From an uncultured Burkholderiales bacterium (GTDB lineage: Bacteria > Pseudomonadota > Gammaproteobacteria > Burkholderiales > Burkholderiaceae_C), in contig CAILYC010000013.1 of assembly GCA_903838355.1 (NCBI GenBank), positions 33,700-97,699 on the forward strand: a DNA stretch of 64,000 nucleotides, in the 5' to 3' direction. Position 1 is the first letter of the stretch. Each line of letters opens with the position of its first letter. The position numbers and the translations under genes were made by a program. A model generated the notes under the pieces. It searched no databases, was not told the DNA's origin, and saw only the letters and a program-made list of their open reading frames with translations. This document shows positions 17,118-28,170 of this stretch, in pieces.

Positions 17118-19337
17118 TTAGGCCTTGACCAAGGTGAAACCGTGGTTTTTAAGTGGGAAGGATCGCACCCGCTTGCCCGTCGCGTTGAAGATGGCGTTGG
17201 CCAAGGCTGGGCCAAGAGGGGCTTGCGAGGGCTCGCCCACGCCACCCCAAAAACCACCCGTTGGCGCAATGACGGTCTCGACCTTGGGCATTTCGTTCAA
17301 GCGCATCATGCGGTAGTCATGAAAATTGGACTGCTCCACGCGACCATCCTTTAAGGTGATGTCGCCCCAGAAAATCGCACTCAAACCATGCACCATGCTG
17401 CCTTGGAGTTGGGCCTGGATATTGTCTGGATTGACGGCGTAGCCTGGATCAATCCCCACCACAATGCGGTGAATTTTGATTTGTTGCTGCGCATTGACGG
17501 AGACTTCACAAACGCAAGCCGTATAACTGCCGTAGCCTTCGGTCTCGGCAATTCCGCGAAACACGCCCTTGGGCAAAGGAGCACCGTAGTTGGCCGCTTT
17601 GGTAACAGCCAACAAAATTGCTTTGTCTTTGGGACGTTTTTCCGACAGATTGGCCAGACGAAACTCCAAAGGATCCTTGCCCGCAGCGTGGGCGAGTTCG
17701 TCAATGAAGCTCTCGCGCATGAAGGGGTTTTGAGAGTGTCCGACCGACCTCCAAAAGCCCACGGGCACATTGCTGTCGTGCTGGGCATACTCCACCAAGG
17801 AGTTGGGGTTGGCGTAAGGATGGTCTCTCAAGCTCGCCACCGCTTGCGGATCAATGCCACCTTGCAGGGGTAACTTCAAAAGGGATGACAAAATCGACGG
17901 CGCACTCACACGGATGTGAAGTGCATCGATGCGGCCATCATTGCTGACCGTGCCCCTGAACTTGATCAGGGACGCTGGACGGTAAAAATCGTGCTGCGTA
18001 TCTTCTTCCCGAGTCCAGAGCATCTTGACTGGCAAGGGCGACATGGCACGGGCGATTTTTGCACCTTGGATCGAAAAGTCTTGTGAACCACCGCGACGAC
18101 CCAAGCCGCCACCGAGTTGCACGGGGTGCACTTTGACGTTTTCTTGCTTCACGTCGGCGGCCCTGGCCGACACGGCCAAGGTGGCCTCTGCACTTTGCGT
18201 GGAGGTCCAAATCTCCAACTTATCGCCTTGCAGCCATCCGGTGTAGCCCATGGGCTCCATGGTCGCGTGGGCCAAGTAGGGGGTGAAATACTCGCCTTCG
18301 ATGACTTTAGCACCCGAGGCAGACAACGCGGCCATGGTGTCACCGTCTTTGCGAGCGACAGCAACTTCGGCTTGTGTGAGACCTTCTTTAAAGTATTCCA
18401 TCAATGAGGTCGAGGAGAGCTTGGCGTTTTTCTCCGGCACATCCCACTCAATGCTCACGTCCTTCAAGGCCTCTTTGGCACGCCACCAGTTGTCGGCCAC
18501 GACGGCCACAAAGTCGCCCATATTGAGCACTTTTTTGATTCCACGTCGGTTGTCGATTTTGCTGCTGTCCAAAGTCTTGACCTTGCCATTGAAAACTGGA
18601 CAAGCGGCCACCGCAGCGTAGACCATGCCAGGCAACTGGGTGTCAATGCCGTAGCGGATTTTGGCTCGAACGATATCGGGGATCTCGCGGCGTTTGATGG
18701 GTTTACCAATGATTTTCCAATCCTTGGGATCTTTCAAGGCCACATTGCCAGGGGCATTGAGTTGAGATGCGGCCAAGGCCAATTGGCCGTAGGTCATGCT
18801 CTTTTTACTGAGGGTGTGGGTGATCACACCCAACTTGGCCACACACTCGGAAGAAGGAACATTCATGGCGTTGGCACCGGCCACGATGAGCATCTCGCGC
18901 GCCGTGGCGCCGGCTTTTCTCAAATACTCATGCGAATCTTGGATGGTTCGCGATCCCACAGAGGCCATGTCGCCGTAAACGCGTTTTTGAGCCAAATTGT
19001 CTTCGGCCGTAGCGTACTGGACCACCACTTTTTTCCAATCGGCTTCCAACTCATCGGCAATCAGCATTGGGGCGGAAGTGCTTGAACCTTGGCCCATTTC
19101 TGCTCGGGCATAGCGAATGATGATGGTCTCATCGGGCTGAATTTCAATCCAAGCGTTGACTTTTTGAGGAGCACTTGATGCAGCCGCCGCCGCTTTGGCG
19201 TCAGGCAAGAAAAATCCGAGTGAAAATCCCATACCCGAGGTCACACTCACGCTCGTGCTGAGCTTCAAAAAGTCACGCTTGGAGGGGTCTTGGGTCTGAG
19301 CTTTGACTGCGCTCGAGTTGTCGAAGGAATTGATCAT
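17118..19337 (-). CDS. Molybdenum hydroxylase large subunit, isoquinoline 1-oxidoreductase beta-like
   Basis: 739 residues from ATG 19337, chosen for its AGGAG site and ATGA overlap with the upstream gene. A Tat-like leader ([11 protein letters not shown], hydrophobic part to about 50) suggests export with cofactor bound. The molybdopterin cytosine dinucleotide-binding fold shows [50 protein letters not shown] and [19 protein letters not shown], the last with the catalytic Glu of xanthine oxidase-family enzymes. The layout matches the two-subunit IorAB type (no FAD subunit), which hydroxylates N-heterocycles or oxidises aldehydes. The true substrate is unknown. Confidence 0.88.
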   Translation of the reverse strand: MINSFDNSSAVKAQTQDPSKRDFLKLSTSVSVTSGMGFSLGFFLPDAKAAAAASSAPQKVNAWIEIQPDETIIIRYARAEMGQGSSTSAPMLIADELEADWKKVVVQYATAEDNLAQKRVYGDMASVGSRTIQDSHEYLRKAGATAREMLIVAGANAMNVPSSECVAKLGVITHTLSKKSMTYGQLALAASQLNAPGNVALKDPKDWKIIGKPIKRREIPDIVRAKIRYGIDTQLPGMVYAAVAACPVFNGKVKTLDSSKIDNRRGIKKVLNMGDFVAVVADNWWRAKEALKDVSIEWDVPEKNAKLSSTSLMEYFKEGLTQAEVAVARKDGDTMAALSASGAKVIEGEYFTPYLAHATMEPMGYTGWLQGDKLEIWTSTQSAEATLAVSARAADVKQENVKVHPVQLGGGLGRRGGSQDFSIQGAKIARAMSPLPVKMLWTREEDTQHDFYRPASLIKFRGTVSNDGRIDALHIRVSAPSILSSLLKLPLQGGIDPQAVASLRDHPYANPNSLVEYAQHDSNVPVGFWRSVGHSQNPFMRESFIDELAHAAGKDPLEFRLANLSEKRPKDKAILLAVTKAANYGAPLPKGVFRGIAETEGYGSYTACVCEVSVNAQQQIKIHRIVVGIDPGYAVNPDNIQAQLQGSMVHGLSAIFWGDITLKDGRVEQSNFHDYRMMRLNEMPKVETVIAPTGGFWGGVGEPSQAPLGPALANAIFNATGKRVRSFPLKNHGFTLVKA

Positions 19338-19792
19338 GCTGAGACTCCTTTGTTGGCAACGGCGTGAATGGCCGCACGAATGCGAGCATAGGTGCCGCAA
19401 CGGCAAATATTGGTCATGGCCGCATCGATATCGTCATCGGTGGGCTTGGGTTTCTTTTTGAGCAGAGCTACAGCGGCAAGCATTTGACCACCTTGGCAGT
19501 AGCCGCATTGGGGCACTTCGTGATCGATCCACGCTTGTTGCACAGGGTGCAAGTGACCCTTTTTCTCTAGGCCTTCTAGCGTCACCACCTGTTGCCCGAC
19601 TGCAGCAGACACAGGGTAAGAGCATGAACGCACGGGCTCACCGTTCAAGAGCACGGTGCATGCACCGCACTGGGCCACACCACAACCAAATTTGGGACCT
19701 TTGATATCAAGTTCGTCGCGGAGTGCCCACAAAAGCGGCATCTCAGGCTCGACATCGAGTTCGTACACGTGTTCGTTGATGGACAGTTTCAT
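19334..19792 (-). CDS. (2Fe-2S)-binding small subunit of molybdenum hydroxylase, isoquinoline 1-oxidoreductase alpha-like
   Basis: 152 residues. The N-terminal plant-type ferredoxin domain binds one cluster ([16 protein letters not shown], then RSC), and the C-terminal helical domain binds the second ([10 protein letters not shown] and NICRCGTY). It passes electrons from the molybdenum site to an outside acceptor, probably a cytochrome, as no FAD subunit is encoded. The stop overlaps the start of the large subunit. Genes moaA, mobA and moeA elsewhere in the window would supply the cofactor. Confidence 0.92.
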   Translation of the reverse strand: MKLSINEHVYELDVEPEMPLLWALRDELDIKGPKFGCGVAQCGACTVLLNGEPVRSCSYPVSAAVGQQVVTLEGLEKKGHLHPVQQAWIDHEVPQCGYCQGGQMLAAVALLKKKPKPTDDDIDAAMTNICRCGTYARIRAAIHAVANKGVSA

Positions 19793-19890
19793 GCTTATTT
19801 CCTCTGTTAAATCTGTTCTAGCTTAGCATTGCACCCAGCCATCGGATTTCAGGGTTATCCCGATAAGCGCCAGGGCTGTTGGGCGTCATT

Positions 19891-22800
19891 TTAGACAATC
19901 ATATCTTGGGTAATCACCAAGGGGCCTTTTCCAGCCCAGCGCTCTAGGTACAAGTAAATGACCGGGGTGATGTAGAGCGTGATGACCTGAGAAAAGAGCA
20001 AACCGCCCACCACCGCGACACCCAGGGGGGAGCGCAACTCGGCGCCAGCACCCAACCCCAAGGAGATGGGTAAGGCCCCCATGAGGGCGGCAAAGGTGGT
20101 CATCATGATTGGGCGGAAACGCAGCACGCAAGCACGCCTGATCGCTTGCTCCGGATGCAAGCCTTCACTCCTTTGGGCCTCGAGAGCAAAATCGATCATC
20201 ATGATGGCGTTCTTCTTGACAATTCCGATGAGCATCAATATTCCGATGGTGGCAATCAAGGTGAGGTCAATTTTAAAGAACCACAAAAACAAAAGTGCCC
20301 CCACTGCAGCAGACGGCAAGCCTGCCAAAATCGTCAAGGGGTGGACATAACTTTCATAAAGAACGCCCAGCAAAATGTAAATCACCAACACCGCCACCAG
20401 GAGAAGTATCACTTGGCTGCTCTGAGAGTTTTGGAAGACCGCTGCGTCGCCTCCGTAATTGGTGATGATGGAAGACGGTATTTGAAGCTCTTGAGAGAAC
20501 TGCGCAATTTTCTTGGTCGCCTCTCCTAGAGGTGCTACAGGCGCCAAGTTGAAAGAAATCGTCACCGCTTGCAGCTGCCCCTGGTGATTGACCGCGGTTG
20601 GCCCCACAGCTCTCGTGACAGTCACCAAACTTGAGAGCGGCACAATTTGCCCCGAGAGCTTGGAGCGCACAAAGATGTTCCCGATCGAATCTTCAAACTC
20701 TCGATTCTCATTGGGGGCCTCCATGATCACCAAATAGCTGTTGACCGGCGTAAAAATGGTCGAAATTTGTCGATCCCCAAAGGCGTTGTAAAGGGCAGTG
20801 CGAATATCTTGGGTTGCGATGCCCAAGGCGCCTGCCTTGTCACGGTCAAAGTTCACATTGACTTGCAGCCCTCTGAGTTGTGAGTCACTCGTCACGTCCC
20901 TAAAAGACGGGTCACCCCGCATTTTTTGTTGCAACTTGTTGGACCACTCGTTCAAAGCGTCGGCACTCACACTTTGCATGACGTACTGATAACGGCTCTT
21001 GCTTTGCTTGCCGCCGAGTTGCAAGTTTTGAACGGGTCGCATGTAGACCGCAAAACCGGGATAGCGCGCTTTTTTGCGCAGCTGCTCGATCACCAAACCG
21101 ATGCGCGGGCGCTCACTGAGGGGTTTTAACACCACAAACATGCGCGCCGAGTTCAAGGCACTGGGCGTGAAGGAGGCCGAGCCCACAAAAGACTGCACAT
21201 AGGCGACCGATGGGTCATGTCCAATGATATCGGCAATGAGATTTTGGATGCGGACCATCTCTCTAAAGGAGATATCTTCCGAGGCTTCGGTGGTGATTTG
21301 AATTTGACCAATATCTTCCTCTGGAAAGAAGCCCTTGGGACTGATCGCAAAAAGCCATACCGTGAGACCGAAGGTGACGAAAGCCACCAAGAGCACCCAG
21401 CGGCGGTGATTGAGGGCAACCTCCAAAGAACTTTCATAAGCATCCAAAACCGACTTGAATGCCGACTCAAACCAACGGCCAAAAACATTCTCTTGGGCAT
21501 GCTCGTCGGCCTTGTGAACAGGTAAAAAGCGCGAACACAGCATCGGCACCAAGGTGAGCGAGACCACTGCAGACACAAGCACCGCCAAACCGACCACAAC
21601 CGCAAACTCATGGAACAAAAGGCCAATGACCCCTGGCATGAAAAAGATTGGAATAAACACCGACACCAAAGACAGTGAGATCGACACAATCGTGAAAGCC
21701 ATCTCCTTGCCGCCTCTGAGGGAGGCTTGCATGGGGGTCATGCCATCTTCCACGTGGCGAACAATGTTTTCTATCATCACAATCGCATCATCCACCACCA
21801 AGCCCACGGCGAGGGTAATGCCCAAAAGCGACACATTGTCCAAGCTGTAACCAAAGGCATAAAGCAGCGAGATTGCACCAATCAAAGAAACGGGCAAACT
21901 GAGGGTTGGGATGATGGTGGCAACGGTGCGGCGGATGAACATCAAAATCACCATGATCACCAAAATAACCGTGAGTGCCAATGAATATTGAACATCATGA
22001 ATTGCGTCTCGCACAGAAATCGATCGATCATTCAATGGCAAAATTTCGACCGACGCGGGTAGCTGAGATTTAAAGCGAGGTAACAAACTTCGAATGGAGT
22101 CGATCACTTCCACCGTGTTGGCATTGGGCTGACGTTGGATGGCCAAGATAATGGAGGTCTTGCCCTGGTAGCTCGCTTGGGTGCGCACCGATTCGTAGCT
22201 GTCTTCAACCGTGGCCACATCCCTTAACCGCACCAAACCATTGGGGCGTGAACTCACCACCACATTGGCAAATTCGGCAGACTTGGTCAACTGCTTGTTG
22301 GCCGTGATGGTGAGCATTTGCTTGGGGCCATCCAAGATCCCCACCGGTGTATTCGAATTGCTCGAGTTGACCGCGGTCATCACGTCGTCCATGGTGAGTC
22401 CATGGGACGCCAAGGCCTGGGGATTGGCGCGGATGCGAACCGCAAAGCGCTTTTGGCCGTAAACGTTCACCAGGGCCACACCACTCACGGTGGAGATTGT
22501 TGGCGCGATCAAATTTTCCGCATAGTCGTTGAGCTCAGACATGCTCAAGGAAGCCGACGCGAGCGACAAAAACAAAATGGGGGAGTCTGCTGGATTGACC
22601 TTTCGATAAGACGGTGGCAAAGTCATCTCGATGGGCAAAGATTTTTGTGCTCTAAGGAGTGCCGCTTGCACGTCCACCGCCACCAAATCGATATTTTTAT
22701 TCGAATTGAACTCCAAGTTGATGGTGGTGCCTCCCAAGATATTGGTCGAGCTGATCACGTTGATACCGTCAATCGTGGAGAACTGCTTTTCTAGCGGCAA

Positions 22801-22992
22801 GGCCACCGATGCGGCCATGGTTTCAGGACTGGCGCCTGGAAAGGTGGCCGTGACACTGATCACCGGTGTATTGAAGGTGGGCAATGCCGAGATGGGGATT
22901 TTGCTGTACGCAATGAAACCAGCAAATACGGTGGCCAAGCTCAGCAGCACCGTCATCACCGGGCGCTGAATACACAACTGTGGAATATTCAT
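19891..22992 (-). CDS. RND-family multidrug efflux permease (HAE1 type)
   Basis: 1033 residues, standard for tripartite RND pumps, with twelve membrane helices in the usual 1+5 / 1+5 pattern and two large periplasmic loops. Motifs: GASPETMAASVALPLEKQFS in the porter domain, and TM4 GITLAVGLVVDDAIVMIENIVRH, whose Asp pair is the proton relay. TM10 IGIVKKNAIMMIDFALE and FF.PGVIGLLFHEFAVV also fit. It resembles the MdtB/MdtC-MuxB side of the family more than AcrB. Its ATG overlaps the stop of the adaptor gene. No outer-membrane channel gene is beside it. Confidence 0.92.
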   Translation of the reverse strand: MNIPQLCIQRPVMTVLLSLATVFAGFIAYSKIPISALPTFNTPVISVTATFPGASPETMAASVALPLEKQFSTIDGINVISSTNILGGTTINLEFNSNKNIDLVAVDVQAALLRAQKSLPIEMTLPPSYRKVNPADSPILFLSLASASLSMSELNDYAENLIAPTISTVSGVALVNVYGQKRFAVRIRANPQALASHGLTMDDVMTAVNSSNSNTPVGILDGPKQMLTITANKQLTKSAEFANVVVSSRPNGLVRLRDVATVEDSYESVRTQASYQGKTSIILAIQRQPNANTVEVIDSIRSLLPRFKSQLPASVEILPLNDRSISVRDAIHDVQYSLALTVILVIMVILMFIRRTVATIIPTLSLPVSLIGAISLLYAFGYSLDNVSLLGITLAVGLVVDDAIVMIENIVRHVEDGMTPMQASLRGGKEMAFTIVSISLSLVSVFIPIFFMPGVIGLLFHEFAVVVGLAVLVSAVVSLTLVPMLCSRFLPVHKADEHAQENVFGRWFESAFKSVLDAYESSLEVALNHRRWVLLVAFVTFGLTVWLFAISPKGFFPEEDIGQIQITTEASEDISFREMVRIQNLIADIIGHDPSVAYVQSFVGSASFTPSALNSARMFVVLKPLSERPRIGLVIEQLRKKARYPGFAVYMRPVQNLQLGGKQSKSRYQYVMQSVSADALNEWSNKLQQKMRGDPSFRDVTSDSQLRGLQVNVNFDRDKAGALGIATQDIRTALYNAFGDRQISTIFTPVNSYLVIMEAPNENREFEDSIGNIFVRSKLSGQIVPLSSLVTVTRAVGPTAVNHQGQLQAVTISFNLAPVAPLGEATKKIAQFSQELQIPSSIITNYGGDAAVFQNSQSSQVILLLVAVLVIYILLGVLYESYVHPLTILAGLPSAAVGALLFLWFFKIDLTLIATIGILMLIGIVKKNAIMMIDFALEAQRSEGLHPEQAIRRACVLRFRPIMMTTFAALMGALPISLGLGAGAELRSPLGVAVVGGLLFSQVITLYITPVIYLYLERWAGKGPLVITQDMIV

Positions 22993-24212
22993 GGCTTGGA
23001 CGGGTTGGACGGGTTGGACGGGTTGGACGGGTTGGATAGGTTGGGCTGGTTAGGCGGCTTGGCCGAAGCGTCTTTGTTGGCCGAGGATTTGCCCGCACCC
23101 GGTGTGACCACCCTCACTTTGGCATTGGGTCTCACGTTTTGTTTTCCATCGGTCACCACTTGATCACCCGCCTTGAGGCCTTCGACCACCATCTCCTCGC
23201 CAAAAAGATAAACTTGCTTGATCGGGGTTTGAATGGCGATTTGGTCCTCGCCAACCACATAGACAAATTTTCCATTGGGACTGTTCACCACGGCTTTGGA
23301 GGGAATGGCGAGCGCATCTTTCAACGCTCCCAAATTGAGGGTAGCCTGCACAAACTGGCCTGGCCACAGAGCGTCTTTGCTGTTGTTGAACTCAGCCTTG
23401 GCACGAATGGTCCCCGAGTTGGGGTCAACCATATTGTCAACAAAATACAAATGACCCGACACCGATTGTTCTGCGTTGGGAATCTTGGCTTGAACATCGG
23501 AAGCATTGGACTTCTTGGCGTTGACCAGTGCTTGTTGCAGTTTCGATAAATAGCTCTCCGGCACGCTGAACATCACGGAAATGGGGTCGAGCTGGGTCAC
23601 GGTGACCAACGAAGTCGTTTGCGGTACCACCAATGTACCGGGAAAGACATTGATGATGCCCGTTCGTCCTGAGATGGGTGCGCGAATCGTGTCAAAGTCC
23701 AAAGCGATGAGCGCAGCCTCAAGCGCCGATTCATCGCTCTTGACCGTTCCCAGTTGGGCGTCTCGCAAGCTGAGGGATGTGTCCACCGATCCTTGCGAGA
23801 CGAAGTTCTTGCTCTTGAGTTCTTGGGCTCGTTGAAACTGTCTTTCTTGATCCAGCGCCAAAGCTTTGTCGCGCATCAATTGGGCTTTTAGCTTTTCCAC
23901 ATTGGCACGATCGCTTCGATCATCCAAAGTGAAAAGCACTTGACCTTGACTCACAAACTGGCCTTCATGCACAAGCACTTGTTTGACCACATTGGTGACT
24001 TGGGCGTGCACATCCACGGTTCGAATGGAAGATACTGCGCCATTGAGGCTCAGGTTAAAGGCCACGTCTTTGGGTTGGACTTGCTGCAAGCTCACTGCGG
24101 GGTCTGGTGCGCCCTTGGGGCCATCGTCGGTTTTGGGCCAAAGGCGATAGGCAACCAGTCCCGAAAAAACGGCCAGCACACCCACACTCCAAGCGATTGA
24201 TTTGATTTTCAT
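22989..24212 (-). CDS. RND efflux periplasmic adaptor (membrane fusion protein)
   Basis: 407 residues from ATG 24212, which places a membrane-spanning leader (SIAWSVGVLAVFSGLVAY) at the N-terminus; a GTG at 24233 is the alternative. Domains follow MdtA/MexA order: lipoyl half-motifs (VHAQVTNVVKQVLVHEGQFV and IRAPISGRTGIINVFPGTLV) around a helical hairpin, then a beta-barrel and a membrane-proximal domain. The last 30 residues are low complexity, ending in repeated Ser-Asn-Pro units produced by a 9-bp tandem repeat. It links the permease to an outer-membrane channel. Confidence 0.9.
   Translation of the reverse strand: MKIKSIAWSVGVLAVFSGLVAYRLWPKTDDGPKGAPDPAVSLQQVQPKDVAFNLSLNGAVSSIRTVDVHAQVTNVVKQVLVHEGQFVSQGQVLFTLDDRSDRANVEKLKAQLMRDKALALDQERQFQRAQELKSKNFVSQGSVDTSLSLRDAQLGTVKSDESALEAALIALDFDTIRAPISGRTGIINVFPGTLVVPQTTSLVTVTQLDPISVMFSVPESYLSKLQQALVNAKKSNASDVQAKIPNAEQSVSGHLYFVDNMVDPNSGTIRAKAEFNNSKDALWPGQFVQATLNLGALKDALAIPSKAVVNSPNGKFVYVVGEDQIAIQTPIKQVYLFGEEMVVEGLKAGDQVVTDGKQNVRPNAKVRVVTPGAGKSSANKDASAKPPNQPNLSNPSNPSNPSNPSKP
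22996..23049. repeat. 9-bp tandem repeat (TTGGACGGG) at the adaptor gene 3' end
   Basis: Four perfect copies (22996-23031) and two degenerate ones (to 23049). In the coding strand each unit adds a three-residue step of the SNP type, so copy number changes would only lengthen or shorten the tail without breaking frame. Confidence 0.9.
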
Positions 24213-24432
24213 AAGTTCAATGGTCCATGGCACAAAAAATAATCTGCAAAAATCGCCTGCAAAAATAGCTCCCCTTGGGTCACCCTTCTTGGCTCACGAA
24301 GATCGCCTGAGTTTACAAATAAAACCCCACTCGCTTGCTTAGTGGAAACGATCGGTTGACTGCACGCCTTGGCGTCTATTGACAGTGGTTAAATTCACGC
24401 CAAAGTTGCCGGGCGGCGTCTCCATTAAAACT

Positions 24433-25644
24433 TCAATGAAACGATTCCATGGGTTTTGGGCCAAAGCCCAGACGAGACAGCCCTCTTTGTAAGCCCGTCA
24501 AAGCTTGGCTCAGGCAAGGTTCAACAAAACGATGCAGCACCAAGCCCCATGCTAAAGCGCTGAACCAACATAAAAGAATCATGACCAGGGCCTGCACCAC
24601 ACCGTGAAGATCAGCAGCATTCCAAAGAGCGCTAAAGATCACCACCCATGCGAAATGATTCAAAAAGGTGGCATAAGCCGCATTGCCCAATTGGGACAAA
24701 CGCCGCTTAAAGGCTGGACTCAAGAACTCGCCCGAGTGGTCCGCATAGCAGTACAACAAGATCGCACCCATCAAGGCCACCAGGATGCGTACACGCCAAA
24801 ACTGCGTGAGTGAGACCCATCCAAAGAGCCAAACGGCGAAGAACAAAGGACGGGCATTGTCAAAGCGAGCGGCAAAGGCCGCCAAGAGCCCAAGACCATA
24901 AGCGCCCATGAAATAAATCGCCCAATCGTCCCACGTTTGCGTGAGGTTAAAGAACCACAGCGAGGAGAAAGTCAAGAGCGCCAGCACCCATATTAAATTG
25001 GCGCTCACCTTGATGGAGGTCCAACCGTTCTTTCGACAAAGACTCGCCAAGAAGGCCACCATGGCAAAGAGCTGAAAATCAATGGCAACATACCACACGC
25101 CAGCCGACATGGAGGGCACATGGAGCACGCCTTGCAAGAGCAAAGCATGGGCCAACAATTGCGTCCAAGTGACCCCCTCGGGCACCCAATCCTGACAGAC
25201 CCAATCACCCAAGGCCCCCACCACAGCGGCACAGATCACCAAGCTCATGAGGTAAAACGGCGTCAAGCGCAAATAGCGTTTGACGAGCAAGTCTCCCAAA
25301 TGAGCCCCGCGCGCGCGCATGAGCGACTGGGCGGTCAAATACCCCCCAATCACCAAAAACAGTTGAACAGCCAAGCGCGACCCCGTGAACAAGGCATCGA
25401 CAATTCTGGGGTATTCACGCTCGAGCACGTCTCTCATCGGACCGTAGGACAACAGATGATGGATGACGATGCACTGGGCAGCCAAAAACTTCATTAAATC
25501 GATGACCCAAGATCGCATCAAAAACCACACCGTAAAAAAACCGAGTTGCCACACCCCTAGGTCGCGCCAAGAAGACCCCAAGATCAGCAACAGATTGGGA
25601 TCCAGGTGCGAGCTGGCCAGATTCCTGAGCACCAGCCTTGGCAT
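24433..25644 (-). CDS. Acyltransferase 3 family integral membrane protein
   Basis: 403 residues, about ten membrane helices. It resembles acyltransferase-3 (OafA/NodX-type) proteins: the early IDLMKFLAAQCIVIHHLL carries the catalytic-type His, then GSRLAVQLFLVIGGYLTAQSLM and a conserved R-Y-LRL-PFY segment (VKRYLRLTPFYLM). Such proteins transfer acetyl or other acyl groups to cell-surface polysaccharides. The first 45 residues look unlike the family core, so a start further in is possible. It is divergent from aat, with 31 bp between the starts. Confidence 0.8.
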   Translation of the reverse strand: MPRLVLRNLASSHLDPNLLLILGSSWRDLGVWQLGFFTVWFLMRSWVIDLMKFLAAQCIVIHHLLSYGPMRDVLEREYPRIVDALFTGSRLAVQLFLVIGGYLTAQSLMRARGAHLGDLLVKRYLRLTPFYLMSLVICAAVVGALGDWVCQDWVPEGVTWTQLLAHALLLQGVLHVPSMSAGVWYVAIDFQLFAMVAFLASLCRKNGWTSIKVSANLIWVLALLTFSSLWFFNLTQTWDDWAIYFMGAYGLGLLAAFAARFDNARPLFFAVWLFGWVSLTQFWRVRILVALMGAILLYCYADHSGEFLSPAFKRRLSQLGNAAYATFLNHFAWVVIFSALWNAADLHGVVQALVMILLCWFSALAWGLVLHRFVEPCLSQALTGLQRGLSRLGFGPKPMESFH

Positions 25645-25675
25645 ATGCTCGAAAACCCTCTATCATGCCATAAAA

Positions 25676-26446
25676 ATGATTTCAACACCTGCGTCACCCC
25701 GCTCTTTACCCTGTCTTGGCCCACTGGACCCCTTTCCCGATGTCCGTGAGGCTTGGGGGAGCGATTCCCCGGCTCCTGGCCTCTTGGCCAGTGGTGGGGA
25801 TTTGTCGCGAGAACGCTTGGTGGCCGCTTACAGCCAGGGGATTTTTCCATGGTTCAGCTCAGGAGAGCCCATTTTGTGGTGGAGCACCGAGCCACGCATG
25901 GTGCTGCGAATGCCAGACTTCAAATTGCACCGCTCACTGCTCCAAACCCTCAAGCGCTTCACCACCCAGAGCGGCTGTGAAATTAAGTTTGACCATGATT
26001 TTGCCAGCGTGATCAGCGCCTGCGCTGGGGTCAGTCGAGCTCGCCAAGGGGGAACTTGGATCACCCCAGAGATGGTGCAGGCGTACACGGACTTGCACCG
26101 CGCAGGCTTGGCCCACAGTGTCGAGACCTGGATTGAGGGAGAAATGGTGGGCGGGCTTTACTGTGTGGCGCTGGGTCGGGCGGTCTTTGGCGAATCCATG
26201 TTCAGCCGCGCGAGCGACGCCTCCAAAATTGCCCTGTGTGCCTTGGTGGCCTTCTCCCGAGCCCAAGGCATTGGGCTCATTGACTGCCAGCAACAAACCG
26301 CCCACCTGCAAAGCTTGGGAGCCAAACCGTTGGCCCGTAGCGAATTTCTAAAAGAAGCTCAAAGCGCCATGCAGCACCAAGGCACGGCGTGGCACTTTAA
26401 ACCGATATACTGGCAAAAAATTCATCCCTCATTGAGCTCGGCGTGA
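25676..26446 (+). CDS. aat: Leucyl/phenylalanyl-tRNA--protein transferase
   Basis: 256 residues from ATG 25676, where the conserved N-terminal part begins (FPDVREAW). Family motifs: [50 protein letters not shown], and [32 protein letters not shown]. It adds Leu or Phe from tRNA to proteins with N-terminal Arg or Lys, marking them for ClpAP. Its TGA stop overlaps the GTG start of bpt (GTGA), so the two N-end-rule transferases form one operon. Confidence 0.96.
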   Translation: MISTPASPRSLPCLGPLDPFPDVREAWGSDSPAPGLLASGGDLSRERLVAAYSQGIFPWFSSGEPILWWSTEPRMVLRMPDFKLHRSLLQTLKRFTTQSGCEIKFDHDFASVISACAGVSRARQGGTWITPEMVQAYTDLHRAGLAHSVETWIEGEMVGGLYCVALGRAVFGESMFSRASDASKIALCALVAFSRAQGIGLIDCQQQTAHLQSLGAKPLARSEFLKEAQSAMQHQGTAWHFKPIYWQKIHPSLSSA

Positions 26447-27246
26447 CCCACCCCCACGAACTGCCCCTTCAAAGCCTTCAGTTTTACTCGACGGCGCCTT
26501 ATCCTTGCAGCTATTTGCCGGACCATGAAGCGCGCTCACAAGTGGCCTCGCCAGGGCACTTGATCAACCAAGACGTCTACTCCGACTTGGTCGCCAAAGG
26601 CTTTCGTCGCTCGGGACTCTTTACCTACAAACCCCACTGCGACCAATGTCAGGCCTGCATGCCGCTTCGGGTTAAGGCCCAGTCCTTTGAGCCCACACGC
26701 AGCCAAAAACGCGCTTGGCGCTCTCACCAAGACTTGCAAGTGCGCATCTCGCGATTGAGTTTTGTGAAAGAGCACTATGAGCTCTACTTGGCGTACCAGG
26801 CCTCTCGTCACCAAGGCGGGGGCATGGACCATGACAGCATGGACCAATATGCCCAGTTTTTGCTGCAGTCGCGGGTGAACTCCAGAATTGTAGAGTTCCG
26901 CACAAGAGACCAGCAAAGCGCCACACCCAGCCCGAGATCGAAGCTGCGAATGGTCTCAATTTTGGATGTCTTGAACGATGGACTCTCGGCCGTTTACACC
27001 TTCTTTGACCCTGAAGTCAAAGGCAGCCTAGGAACCTTCAACGTGCTGTGGCAAATTGAACAAGCCAGGCTCTTGGGCCTGCCCTATGTTTATTTGGGCT
27101 ACTTGATTGAAAAAAGCCAAAAAATGCGCTACAAATCGCTCTTCAATCCCCATGAACTGCTCAAAGACGGGCGCTGGTGTGAGGTTGAGCTTGGGGCAAA
27201 TCAAGGCGCACATCTACAGGCATCTCCAGAGGCCAGCGGGACTTAA
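26443..27246 (+). CDS. bpt: Aspartate/glutamate leucyltransferase (bacterial Bpt/ATE)
   Basis: 267 residues, GTG start overlapping the aat stop. The N-terminal cysteine-containing ATE domain is visible ([20 protein letters not shown], then [13 protein letters not shown]), as is the C-terminal GNAT-like domain ([44 protein letters not shown]). In proteobacteria this family (Bpt) moves leucine to N-terminal Asp or Glu. Together with Aat it completes the leucylation branch of the N-end rule. Confidence 0.95.
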   Translation: MTHPHELPLQSLQFYSTAPYPCSYLPDHEARSQVASPGHLINQDVYSDLVAKGFRRSGLFTYKPHCDQCQACMPLRVKAQSFEPTRSQKRAWRSHQDLQVRISRLSFVKEHYELYLAYQASRHQGGGMDHDSMDQYAQFLLQSRVNSRIVEFRTRDQQSATPSPRSKLRMVSILDVLNDGLSAVYTFFDPEVKGSLGTFNVLWQIEQARLLGLPYVYLGYLIEKSQKMRYKSLFNPHELLKDGRWCEVELGANQGAHLQASPEASGT

Positions 27247-27289
27247 AAAAACTTCCACCCTCGGCGAGCAAAGACTGTAAGATGTTGAC

Positions 27290-28129
27290 ATGAATTACAA
27301 CAAGAAGGTCGATCGCCAACCCCACGATTCCAGCACACAGGCCCATGAGCAGGGTTTGCCAGTGAATGCTCACGCACTGACCCCAACCATCCAAGTGTTG
27401 CAACGCATGTTCAGTCTGATCGATCTCTTGGCCTCGCGCCAAGAGGCGATGAGCCTGAAGGAAATCAGCGAAAAAACCAAGTTGCACCCCTCCACCGCCC
27501 ATCGAATCTTGAACGATCTCGCGATTGGACGCTATGTGCAAAGGGCCGACGTGGGCAGTTACCGCTTGGGTTTGCGACTGCTTGAGCTTGGCAATGCGGT
27601 CAAAGAAAGGCTCAATGTGCGCGACGCCGCCCTCGAGCCCATGCGAGAGCTGCACCGGGTGATCGAGCAGTCGGTGAATTTGAGTCTTTGCCAAGGCGAT
27701 GAGATTGTCTACATCGAGCGCGCTTACAGTGAGAGGTCGGGCATGCAAGTCGTGCGCGCCATTGGCGGTCATGCCCCCTTGCACCTGACGTCTGTGGGCA
27801 AGCTTTTTTTGGCCACCCAAGACCCCCAGCAGTTGCACGCCTATGCCCTTCGCACTCAACTCAAAGGCAACACCAAAAATAGCCTTAGTGAATTTGCCCA
27901 ATTGGAGCAAGACTTGGTTCGGGTGCGTGAGAGGGGCGTTGCGCGTGACAACGAGGAATTGGAGCTTGGGGTGAAATGCATGGCCTGCGGCATCTACGAT
28001 GACCAAGGCCAATTGGTCGCAGGCCTATCCATCTCAGCCCCTGCGGACCGACTCGATGAGACTTGGTTGGCCCAATTGCAAGAGACAGCGCGTCAAATAT
28101 CCCATGCCCTGGGCCACCGCGAGACCTAG
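27290..28129 (+). CDS. IclR-family transcriptional regulator
   Basis: 279 residues. An N-terminal winged helix (VLQRMFSLIDLLASRQEAMSL then LHPSTAHRILNDLAIGRYVQ, about 34-86) is followed by the GAF-like effector domain (LNVRDAALEPMRELHR, GGHAPLHLTSVGKLFLA, RGVARDNEELELGVKCMACGIYD). IclR proteins usually control nearby degradation or central metabolism genes; here the neighbours (bpt upstream, pbpG convergent) give no clue to its target. It lies 43 bp after bpt and might be co-transcribed. Confidence 0.92.
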   Translation: MNYNKKVDRQPHDSSTQAHEQGLPVNAHALTPTIQVLQRMFSLIDLLASRQEAMSLKEISEKTKLHPSTAHRILNDLAIGRYVQRADVGSYRLGLRLLELGNAVKERLNVRDAALEPMRELHRVIEQSVNLSLCQGDEIVYIERAYSERSGMQVVRAIGGHAPLHLTSVGKLFLATQDPQQLHAYALRTQLKGNTKNSLSEFAQLEQDLVRVRERGVARDNEELELGVKCMACGIYDDQGQLVAGLSISAPADRLDETWLAQLQETARQISHALGHRET

Positions 28130-28170
28130 CACAGGGGTCAAGACGGCCTGGGCGGTCTCAGGTGTGCCGA

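Noticed and set aside
27161..28012. Leftward frame of 283 codons over the IclR gene
   Set aside because: Antisense shadow; the IclR protein has clear HTH and effector domains.
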